A DNA stretch of 64,000 nt from contig VZSR01000393.1 of assembly GCA_013398615.1 (NCBI GenBank), positions 4,030,888 through 4,094,887 of the forward strand. Direction: 5' to 3'. Below are positions 37,101 through 45,166 of the stretch, piece by piece. A model generated the notes under the pieces. That model saw only the letters and a program-made list of their open reading frames with translations. It ran no database searches and had not been told where the DNA came from. Positions within the stretch are counted from its first letter, which is position 1, and each line of letters begins with the position of its first letter. Both the position numbers and the translations under genes were made by a program. The stretch comes from Brachypodius melanocephalos. Lineage: Eukaryota; Chordata; Aves; Passeriformes; Pycnonotidae.

Positions 37101-37982
37101 AAAGTGGGCTTTGAGTAGATCAGAGTGGTAATAGAGACTGAATTAATTAGCTCTGAACTTTCTCTGCTAGTGGAGGGAATTACTCCCTCCTAAATAATTT
37201 CACAGAGGGTTTCAAAGAGACGGCACCAAACCAGTGTCTTGAAATATGTGCAGAATAGACACAGCGTGCACTGTGTACACACACACCCCCAAAAGACAAC
37301 TGTACACCCATAACCAGCACAATTAATTCAAGGTTTTAAAAAAAGTAACATATGAGTTTAGTGTTCTGAGGGCTCCCGGGAATTATTGTCTCTCTGAAAA
37401 AATTAGACCATCGTAAGTATTCTCCTGCTTCTTGCACCAGTTAATTTCACAAGTACATCTAAAAAGCTACCTTGTAAAGATTAAATGAGACACTAAAAAA
37501 TAATAGCATCCATTAAGATGCTTTTCTACTTAATTTCAGAGCACTTATTTACCTGGAGAGGGGGGAGAAAAAAAAATATCTCTCGCTGGAGCAAATAAAA
37601 CGAGCAGCAAAAGAAAGGATAAAAGGAACTCTCACAAGCACGGGAAGAAGTTTTCCAACCCACTTGTGAGAAAAGGCAGGTCCTGTTTGTTCCTGCGCCC
37701 TGGCAGCACCTTACCTGTGATGAGCACGGCTCTGTCCCCCACGGGCAGCAGCTCCCTGTCCCCCAGGCACACGGAGCAGAGCAGGCACACGGCCACAAAG
37801 ACCCCCAGCCCCCCGCCAGCCCCCAGCGTGCCCACACCCAGCAAGGCGAGCAGCAGGCTCCAGAGCAGCACCTTGGCTCTGCCCAGAGGGCTCCTGTGGG
37901 CCCTGCAGAGCACGGTGACCCCAAAAAGCGTGGTGACACCCGCGCAGAGCCACCCGAGCGGGATGCTGGCCGCAGCATCCAT
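27834..37982 (-). CDS. HSD17B2: 17-beta-hydroxysteroid dehydrogenase type 2 (five exons, complete)
   Basis: Five exons join to 1164 nt, giving 387 residues, the same length as the human enzyme as I recall it. The exons are 37982-37715, 32679-32467, 32145-31960, 29424-29287 and 28192-27834. HSD17B2 oxidises estradiol to estrone and testosterone to androstenedione with NAD+ at the endoplasmic reticulum, inactivating sex steroids. Residues 5-75 hold hydrophobic membrane segments. TGSDTGIG at 89-96 is the classical SDR cofactor loop (TGxxxGxG). NNAG is at 167-170, the catalytic serine region VSS is near 218-220, and YGASK at 233-237 supplies the catalytic Tyr and Lys. The segment GVLNEDGPGAEELRR is nearly identical to the human protein. 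All splice sites are GT-AG and all four introns are phase 1. The start at 37982 is chosen because it gives the membrane anchor and the family length. The last residues, EGKDL, lack the lysine-rich tail I recall from human. The family call is very secure. Confidence 0.96.
28193..29286 (-). other. HSD17B2: HSD17B2 intron 4
   Basis: 1094-bp GT-AG intron, phase 1. Nothing recognisable beyond low-complexity A/T runs and a purine-rich patch near 29030-29160. Confidence 0.85.
29287..29424 (-). CDS. HSD17B2: HSD17B2 exon 4
   Basis: 138 nt, phase 1 to phase 1. It carries the catalytic YGASK motif, the helix AALSMFSGVMRQELSKWGIK, and the loop AIHPSGF, which corresponds to the PG motif after the active site (PS here instead of PG). 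The acceptor is CCTGCAG|GAGGCA and the donor ACAG|GTTGGT. It has no ATG-initiated frame of its own and was found by similarity to the family. Confidence 0.95.
29425..31959 (-). other. HSD17B2: HSD17B2 intron 3
   Basis: 2535-bp GT-AG intron, phase 1. I see no repeat family, RNA gene or extra exon in it. Its length is modest compared with the mammalian gene. Confidence 0.85.
31960..32145 (-). CDS. HSD17B2: HSD17B2 exon 3
   Basis: 186 nt, phase 1 to phase 1. It encodes GLWGVVNNAG, with the structural NNAG motif of SDRs, then the NFFGAVQVSKTFLPLLRKS helix and the VNVSSMAG segment with the catalytic serine. The acceptor is TTCCCAG|GGCTCT and the donor GCAG|GTGAGC. Confidence 0.95.
32146..32466 (-). 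other. HSD17B2: HSD17B2 intron 2
   Basis: 321-bp intron, phase 1. It begins GTAACA and then, from intron position 8 to 26, contains 19 consecutive U in the transcript (A run at 32441-32459 on the plus strand). U-rich sequence just inside a weak 5' splice site is the typical binding context of TIA1/TIAR, which help recruit U1 snRNP. Use here is inference. Confidence 0.85.
32467..32679 (-). CDS. HSD17B2: HSD17B2 exon 2
   Basis: 213 nt, phase 1 to phase 1. It encodes the rest of the cofactor loop (SDTGIG), the helix HALAKYLDSLGF, the type-2 signature AGVLNEDGPGAEELRR and the LQLDIT motif, whose Asp contacts the adenine side of the cofactor in SDRs. The acceptor is TTTCAG|GAAGTG. The donor is CAG|GTAACA, followed within 8 bases by a long U-rich tract. 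Confidence 0.95.
33030..33080. repeat. A-rich low-complexity tract
   Basis: Three A runs separated by GGC, C and CC within HSD17B2 intron 1. It could be an old retroposon tail, but no body is recognised beside it. Confidence 0.85.
33599..34141 (-). mobile_element. CR1 LINE 3' fragment
   Basis: The left end (AGAATGGTTTGTGTTGGAAA) is the reverse complement of the CR1 3' terminus. It is followed by the usual CR1 blocks on this strand: GGCAGGGACACCTTCCACTA, TCCAACCTGGCCTTGGACAC and CCTTCCTAATATCTGATC. The right part (CCATGTCAG, then CTGCCCACACAG and CACATCCAGCTTCTCATC) still follows CR1 order but is shortened in between, so there is an internal deletion. The sense strand of the LINE is minus, the same as HSD17B2, in whose intron 1 it sits. 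No intact reverse transcriptase is present. Confidence 0.9.
35491..35509. repeat. poly-A tract (19 nt)
   Basis: Homopolymer run within HSD17B2 intron 1, preceded by GGGAAAAG and followed by GAAGAAAA. Confidence 0.9.
37715..37982 (-). CDS. HSD17B2: HSD17B2 coding exon 1
   Basis: Encodes residues 1-89 plus the first base of codon 90. It covers the N-terminal membrane anchor, the ELLPV linker and the strand leading into the cofactor loop, ending at Thr89 and the first base of Gly90. The donor is CAG|GTAAGG. The exon is GC-rich. A second, out-of-frame ATG lies four bases after the start, and the first ATG is the one that gives the protein. Confidence 0.95.
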
Positions 37983-38039
37983 CGGAGCCGGGAGGAGCCG
38001 GCGCTCGCACTTAGCAGGTATTGCTAAAAGCAGGGAGTG

Positions 38040-38046
38040 TTATATA
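38040..38046 (-). promoter_or_regulatory. HSD17B2: HSD17B2 TATA box
   Basis: TATATAA on the minus strand, 58-64 bases before the start codon, in a GC-rich setting. A start site about 30 bases downstream would fall near 38010, leaving a 5' leader of only about 30 nt. The position relative to the ATG makes this a convincing core promoter, though the start site itself is inferred. Confidence 0.7.
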
Positions 38047-40579
38047 GGAGCAGGGGGTGGGGCAGAGGAAGGGGACTCTGTTGAAGGCTTTGACATAATT
38101 CACTCACCCTTGGCATCAGCAAGGAGCAGGAGTCTTCCTTTTCCTTACCTTTCATTCCTGCTGCCTGACAGCTCCACCTTCTGAACAATGTGCTGGCTGG
38201 ATAATGATTGACAGCGCTGGGAATGGACATGATGCAGCAAGCACTGGCTCCAGGAGAAGATTAACTGCTTTTTTTTCCCTTTTTTTTCTTTTATTTTTAA
38301 ATCTTTAAAGTCCATTTTCCTAGACAGTGAGAAAAGAACGGTTTCCTTTATGAGAAATAGTTGGGCTTTCCTGCTTAAAAAACTTCGGGTGTAGTTTCAG
38401 TGGAACTGGTTTTTGATGGGCAGTGACAAAAATGAGTCAGGCCAGGGTTATTTAATCTCTGGAGCACAAATCGTCTTGGGCTTTATCACATATAGATAAC
38501 CTCCTCTCTCACCAAAAAAACCCAGATTGCCTTTTTCCTGCTTCAGTGCCCACCTTTGCTTATTTACCTATTCCACATTCAGTAAATTGACATTCAGGGG
38601 GTGCTGGGAGGCTGGGAACAGGTGATTGCTGGTTTGCCATCAGGGGCATTTGGTCAGGTAGCACACCTGAGATCCAGTCTCAGCTAATCTCCAGGGATGA
38701 CATTCACCTTGGTTTTGACAGGAATCACTGGCTTGATAGACAGAGCAAGTTGCATGGGGAGGAAAAGTAATCAATTAAATATATTAAAGAGATTTAATAC
38801 CTACCATGCTGTGTTCTGAAAGTTATTCGAGCAATTAAAAAAAATTAGAAGCCAGCCAGCTAAAGGGATGGAGCTATAAATTAGCCATGCATATTTAACC
38901 CTGTTTAAAAATCCCTGATGACTGTTTTGAGAGACAAGCCTACATTACCACAGACATGATGTAGCTGCTTTTCCAAGACAACTTGGTGCTGATCTAGCTG
39001 ATTTCAGACACAAAAAATTGAAGCACATGGTGCAAACCTGACATGAAACAGAGCACATTCCCACTCCATTATGCTTTTGGGGTTTTAAGGGATTACAAAT
39101 CTGTTGAATGTACACTTTTCCAGCCAGTGAAAATGTTTACATACCTCTGCAGGTAGTTTACACCAGAGTTAAAGTCACTTTCTTAAAGGAACATCACCCT
39201 CAAGGTCTGCTCATCATTCATTACTCTTGTGAACACTCATCCACCCATCCTCCCACCAGCGCACAAAAGGAAAAAATATTTTCATTTCTCTTTGCCATTT
39301 GCTGCTTCTGCCTTTATTAGCACACTGCTCTCGAAGTCAGCTACACCTTGCTGTCCATTGAGGTGTCTTCTTAAATATTTTCCTGGGGAATTTTGCTCTC
39401 CCCATCACTGCTCTTTGTCACGCGATTTGGACAATCACAAACGTGCTGGCATTTGGAGCATGAGCTCTCACACTTGAGGGTACAGGGACATGGAGCTTTC
39501 CCACAGTGGGGTGGGGGGCAGAAGTGATCACCCCCAGCCTGAGCTGTGCCCTGGCTCCCCTCAGCCTGCAGGGAGGAGGCAGAGATGGGCAAGGGGCCAC
39601 CACTGTGCCTGTCTCAAGCTCCATGAGATTCCCCCTCTGCTCCCTCTCCCCTACCACGTCCCCCAGTGAAATGTGTGTTGTGCTCATGCACAGCCCCTCC
39701 CTCAGACACTGCTGGCAGGGTGAGGGATATTTGCAAAGCTGGGGGTGCCCCATGCATTCTTTTTACACCCACCCACTGTGGTGCATGGACACAACACCTG
39801 TCTGCACCCACACCCCTGCAGAACAGCTGGGGGGACTGGCTCTGTCTGAATCAATGCCCAGTTTATCATTTTAATACAAAATACAGCCACCAAAGGCTTC
39901 TTTTAATGAGAAGTTGAACATGCGTTCACCCCGGCAGGGGAAAAAAATTCCATGTAAATGCATAGATCATACACACCAGAAAGGAGGTCATGATCTAAAA
40001 CTGGCTGAAAAATGCTAGCATGGAGTACCCACTCCACAAAGCCTCTGCACCTGCTCTGACACCAGCAATGACAGATGGCTGCTTGAGGATTTTTCAGCAC
40101 AATTTTGCCACAAGGTAAGTTTTATCATCCTGTGCCAACTACTCATCTTGAAAAAACACCTACTTTTCTCTTTACCCCTTTGAGATGTCTACCTACAATA
40201 ACTCAGGGTTGCAACTGAGTTTGCATTATTTCCTATTTCTCTATGCCATGCTTACTCATGCTATGGATGTACACCCTTATCTCACCTCCTTCTTATGCTT
40301 TCCCAGAAAAAGGAAGGCTCCTCAAATCGTCAGGATTTTGCATCACCGTGACATCTGTGTTACAAGAATGGATTTAAGTTAATTGATTTGGGGCTGAGCT
40401 CACCCTACCCTTGCCAGGACAGTTTCTTCTTCCAAGAGAAGAGGGATGGCTTTCCAGAGCCACCTCACAGTAACTCAGTGCCCTGCTCCTTTATACCATG
40501 GCAAGCTACAGAGCCTGTGCTAAATTCTGGACCCTGATTCCAGAGTCAGACCAGGCCAGTGGCAAACCGCAGCAGAGAA

Positions 40580-40720
40580 ATGATCCTGAGCATCCTCCTG
40601 GCAGCTGTGCCACTGCTGGCCCTCACTGAGCACTTTGTGCCTGTTCCTGGTGTTTCTCCTGGGGACTCTGCAGATCTCACACGTGCCCAGCCATCTAAAC
40701 CTCTCCATGACATGTGGTGA
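40580..40720 (+). other. short ORF with signal-peptide-like start (doubtful)
   Basis: A 46-codon frame begins with A at -3 and starts MILSILLAAVPLLALTE, which has the form of a cleavable signal peptide, then a short polar tail without cysteines. A TTTATA element lies about 90 bases upstream (near 40491). I do not recognise a family, and no convincing continuation exon was seen. It may be chance. Confidence 0.15.
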
Positions 40721-41261
40721 CTCTGGAAAGCCAATTATTCAATGGCAAGAGAGGATGGCTTTCCTGGAGAACAATCACCCCATGGTGATCAGCAACATGA
40801 GCAGCCAGTCTCTAAAAATTCAGCATGTCTTCCTTCAAATCCTACAGCCACAGCACCTTTCACCTGCTGTAGCATCCCTGCAGAACACTGTCCCCAGGAC
40901 AAAGCAAGGACACCCCTCCAGTGGGCAGGACCTTTATCACAGACACCAAATTGTTGACTCCACACTCCCATTCACTTCCTCCCCATTCCTTGAAGATTTT
41001 GTCCTGTCACACTGTGCTGGCTCTATGTTTTTCAACATGATGGATGCAGCCTGTGCCTCTGATCGCTGTTCTCAACACCAAAAAAAGGGCAGAAGAAAGG
41101 TTCAGGTTGCCCAGTTCCTTTGAGATGTGGTGAAGCTGAGCCCGGTCACAAATTCTTTGAATTACATCACCAAGCTCTTCCTTGGCTCTGCCTTGGCAAT
41201 GAGCTCTCTTCTGTCTTTTCATGGCTCCCTGTTGAGTTCAGGGATTTTTCTGATCTTAATA

Positions 41262-41290
41262 ATTCTTTTATTAAGAATTAATAAAAGAAT
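41262..41290. repeat. perfect 12-bp inverted repeat, 5-nt loop
   Basis: ATTCTTTTATTA at 41262-41273 and its exact reverse complement at 41279-41290 are separated by AGAAT. A stem-loop or cruciform is possible. No associated element was recognised. Confidence 0.8.
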
Positions 41291-42614
41291 GACTTTCCAG
41301 CATAGTAGAAGCTTCCAGTTCAACCACGAGGTTTTCAGGCATGTCTCTGTTACCTCATCCTGCATTGTTTTTTCAATTCTTTGGCCACTTTTCCCATGGG
41401 TTTTCTTTGCACTTTCCAGTAATTTACTAGTCAGTATTTTTTTCTTTCAGCATTTTCCCTCCAGCCAGAAGTACCACGTGTCACATCCAGTGGCTGCTGT
41501 CCCAGCCGGATACAACTGAGATTCTCCTGTCCCAGGTGGAACATCAATTACACTGTCTAGAAGCACGAAGCACTTTTTCTACACATCCAATCTCTGTTTC
41601 AGCTTTCTCTGCTAGTCACAATTTTGTTTTTTCATTTCAGGTTATAATTTCCCACAGAACTCTTCAATTTGTTGTTTTGCCTGCTGATTCAGGCTTTTTC
41701 AGCTGTGGCTCCTGAGAGCTCCTGCTCTCTGTGCTTCTTGTTCTTTTGTGGTTTGGGTCAGGGCTCTGCATTTCAGGTTCTGTAGGGAGGTTCTGGTATA
41801 CAGACATTCCCTTACTTTTCCTGGAAAATAATTTCACCATAAAACAGGTTGGAATCTGTTTCAACAAATGACTCATTAAGCAAGACAGAAACAATATTCT
41901 AGTGGGTAAGTACCTATAGGAGCAGGGAAAAAAAAAAAAAGCAATTACTTACTTTTATTGCTGCAGTTTCTGAGAGAACATAAACACCTTCATACATCTG
42001 GATTTTGGGGGACTTAATGGCTACATGAACACTTGTCAGGCTGTCAGTCCTGGATGCAGAAACTGTTGAACTTCCATAAGCCAAATTCATCTGGGCAAAC
42101 AGATTTTCCTCTTATAAATTCTGTAGAGCTCCTGTACAAAAGTTGAGATAATCCTCCTCTTTCAGCCTGTTCTCTCCTCATGCTCAACTTGAAGCATGTG
42201 AATTGTCCCAGTAAAGACAACAAAACCATTACTCTGCCTAAAGCCAGAAACACAGCCAAATACCTTTGTGAATTAAGATCTCTGAACTCACAGGCATGAA
42301 CTGAATTAAAGCAAAAAAGGATTATGTACAAGTGAAAATAAAGCCGTGCAACCTCTCTTTTGTCTTCCAACCGTTTATTTAATAGACCCCTAGGGAAAAG
42401 AATTCCTGTCAAATAAAGCGTATGCCTCTTAAAGAAAAGTAAGATATATTTTTTACCTCTAAGCTGCGGGAGATTTTGGTTTTAGAAATATAATAATGGT
42501 AAATATCATAAATTCAATTGTAAATAGATCTTAAGATCATCCCTTGGCAGTGAACAAAAAACTGTATCCTATCATTCCTCAAAATTCATTACTAACAAAA
42601 GACAATAATAATAC

Positions 42615-42635
42615 CAACAGCAACAACAACAACAG
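42615..42635. repeat. (CAA)n short microsatellite
   Basis: About seven CAA/CAG units in intergenic DNA, just after an AAT-rich stretch. Confidence 0.8.
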
Positions 42636-44603
42636 TTTCCTCAGCTAAATCTCCTGTCATTTTCTCAAATAGAACCTCTCAAAGAAAGAACCTCAGAGTG
42701 AAGAATGTCTGTACTGATGGTAAATTTGGACCTGTAAATGAAGCCAAGGGCTGTAAGTTCTGCCTCAGTATTTGCAAGAACTCCAATCACCCTTTGTAAA
42801 TTTTCTGCAATAGACAAAACATCAGAGAAATCATTAAAATTGTGAGCACTCCTTTGTATTTGCAAGGGAGGTTTTCTCCCCAAACTCTCCAGTCATCCGT
42901 GTATCTCTGGGCTTTCAGGAAGAGCTCAAAGGGGATTGCACTCCTTCCAAAATAAGTAATTTTTATCAACCCAATTGTGATTATTTTCCAAGAAGAGGAT
43001 AGAGTCAGAAAACCTAAAGGCAATTAGGCACTCTTTAGGAAGTTAGCCAAGAATCATCTCCAGTTTGTCCTCATGAGAAATTACACTTGCTTGCCTTTTT
43101 TTTCTGTCATCCAGTAACATGAAATGGTTTTCAGAGAACCATCAGTGTGAGAGAAGAAAAGATACCCCTTTATCTTAGTGCACTTCTTTGACAGCACAGA
43201 CTGTTCCCCAGAATTTCCTCTGGTATATTCAGAGTAACATCCCAGCCCTGCCTAGGACAGAGCACAGCACAGTGCTGCCTCAGTAAATGAGAAATAAAGA
43301 CATAAGCCGTACTCTCAATGAGAAGTTTAGTTTGTTTTTCCAACTAGATTTTTATTATATCTCCCTATTCCCTCCCCTTCTCTGCAGCTTTGCCTCTCTG
43401 AAGCTGATGGCAGCATCTCAGCATCTCTGTGCTCAGAACACAAAGGATTTCCACATTTTCATAGCCCACAGCCTGATCGTTTTTGTGCAGGTGCTTCCTG
43501 AACAGCAAATGCAGCTCTGCCTGCCTTACTTCTGATGCTCTGCCCTAACCACAACTCATGCCAACCATATCTACATCAGATAAAAACCACACTTTGCATC
43601 ATCTTTCTGTAGCTGTTCCTCCTGCATGCCTTCAAACATTGGCAGGTTGGAGACACATCTGGTTTACATCCAGCCTTTTCCATTACAGCTTAATACTGGA
43701 CCACAAAACGTTTTCAAACATGTAGGTATTATCTTTGCAAGAACCACATCATTTTGGTGCAGTTAAATTCATGAATAGCAATGTCAGTATAGAGGTAAAC
43801 CCAGAAAATTAGGCAAGCATGGTAATCAAAATTCTGATTAAAGCACGTGTGGACAAACAGAGAAAGTGTCTCGAAGAATCTCTTTGCAGTGGGGGGATTT
43901 AGAACATCACCAACATAACTTGTCATTCACTGTAGACAGTGACAACATTAAAAATTAATCACACACAGCTAAGAGCCCCAGAACACATCTGAGCTTGGAG
44001 CACAGACTCTGCAAAGGGGATGAAGGAAAATGGGTGGCAGCATGTCCCCGTGGCCATTTGGGTTATTAGCTACACACATCTGCCACGTGCCTTCCCTCCA
44101 CCTGCAAACCCTTAAAAACATCCCCACCTCTCATCAATGGAATTTGGTTATTTTTAGGTTTTCCTCGGAGCTACATCAGCCAGCCTTTGAAATGAAAGCC
44201 AAAACGAGATGAAGAACGAGCCATGATTCAAGCAGCATTAAGCAATCAGCCATGACAAAGTGTCACCTGCCCTCAGCGCGCTCTGTTTCCTGTCACTTGG
44301 AGGACAAGCCCCTCGCTCCCAAAGGCTGAAGCCATATATTTTTCCTGCTGAGGAATTGTGACCTCACTCTGTGTGTAATCCATGACTTACATTATTGTTG
44401 TGACTGAATGCCACGTACTGGATGTCCCTGATTTCCCCTTCGGCGCCGAGGTCTGGAGGACGTTCCCATTCCTGGCGTTTTCCGGCTGCAATTGTGTTCA
44501 GACGTTGTCAGGAATGACCTGGTGACAGATGATCCTGCCATGGAGCAGGAGGGCTCTGAAGGTCATGAGTTTGATCCTCACATGTGGCACCATTAAAATG
44601 TGA

Positions 44604-44609
44604 GGGTTT
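44604..44609. repeat. target-site duplication, left copy
   Basis: GGGTTT directly before the LTR. The same hexamer follows the LTR at 45161-45166. Confidence 0.75.
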
Positions 44610-45160
44610 TGTCTTCTTTTCTTCCTGTTAAAGCCGGGATTAATACACGGGCGACGCGGTTTTTCATGTTCAGACTCAGATGTTTATTGATTCTTATCTA
44701 CAGTAGAGTCTCACAGGTTGTGAGTTCTAGCTAACAAGGTAGAAAATGGCTGTGCCTCTAACTCTTTCCAAGCTCTTTTAAGCATAATTTGTCCAATAAC
44801 GAGATGACACCTGTATTATTTTTACTTTTAACCCAATAACCAACCACCTGTGGTCCGCAATGAGGATCTTTTCACCCGATTAAAAAACACCACCCAAACC
44901 AGTGAAGAAGAAGGTGAAAGAAGAATTTAGCCAACACCCTGAACCCTCCATCTTTGTCTATCTACATTATTATATACTAAAACCTCAAATGCTAAGTTTT
45001 GCACCCTGTGATATCACACATTTCTATCCAAACCCCACACCCACAATCCCAGTGCTGTCACTCAATTTTGGAAGCCTTCTTCAAGACCTCAGCTCAAATG
45101 CAGTGTTTGCTTGGGGGTCAGTGCCTGTCAGCACAGAAAGCCTGAAATTCTCAGCTTTCA
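44610..45160 (-). mobile_element. endogenous retrovirus solo LTR
   Basis: Read on the minus strand the 551-bp element starts TGAAAGC and ends AGACA, so it has the TG...CA ends of an LTR. It is bounded by an identical 6-bp sequence, GGGTTT, at 44604-44609 and 45161-45166, the target-site duplication. A minus-strand AATAAA at 44688-44683, some 75 bases before the 3' end, fits an LTR polyadenylation signal. A TATATAA is at 44976-44970, with a second TATA-like TTAAAAG near 44775. There is no gag, pol or env and no second LTR, so this is a solo LTR left by recombination. A 6-bp duplication fits the alpharetrovirus/class II (ERVK-like) group. Family assignment is tentative. Confidence 0.8.
44683..44688 (-). 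terminator. LTR polyadenylation signal
   Basis: AATAAA on the minus strand near the 3' end of the solo LTR. It could still end transcripts running leftwards through this interval. Confidence 0.5.
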
Positions 45161-45166
45161 GGGTTT
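45161..45166. repeat. target-site duplication, right copy
   Basis: GGGTTT directly after the LTR, matching the left copy with no mismatch. Confidence 0.75.

Larger units (their letters stand above)
32680..37714 (-). other. HSD17B2: HSD17B2 intron 1
   Basis: 5035-bp GT-AG intron, phase 1, splitting the first glycine codon of the cofactor loop. It contains A-rich tracts at 33030-33080 and 35491-35509 and a CR1 fragment at about 33599-34141. No additional exon is evident. Confidence 0.85.
38047..44603. other. intergenic DNA upstream of HSD17B2
   Basis: Divergent interval between HSD17B2 and SDR42E1. I see no conserved coding exon. It holds a 12-bp inverted repeat at 41262-41290, a CAA repeat near 42615 and a short frame with a hydrophobic N-terminus at 40580-40720. 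Steroid-responsive or tissue-specific enhancers for HSD17B2 could lie here, but I cannot identify one. Confidence 0.6.

Noticed and set aside
37526..37978. 150-codon minus-strand frame beginning four bases after the HSD17B2 start
   Set aside because: It is out of frame with the enzyme, Cys/Trp/Ser-rich from frame-shifted GC-rich sequence, and has no family similarity.
37666..38184. 172-codon plus-strand frame over HSD17B2 exon 1
   Set aside because: It is antisense to the GC-rich first exon and promoter. The real coding frame is on the other strand and carries the family motifs.
40635..41123. 162-codon plus-strand frame
   Set aside because: No domain or repeat-encoded protein recognised. 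It has no conserved pattern and overlaps the smaller frame at 40580 in a different frame.
41127..41519. Hydrophobic 130-codon plus-strand frame resembling a membrane protein
   Set aside because: Hydrophobicity follows from T-rich sequence (Phe, Leu, Ile, Ser codons). It also runs through a palindrome and shows no family motif.
42665..43023. Minus-strand frames that loosely resemble a retroelement protein (ELTALGFIYRSKF and similar)
   Set aside because: The frames are short and lack any reverse transcriptase, RNase H or integrase signature.
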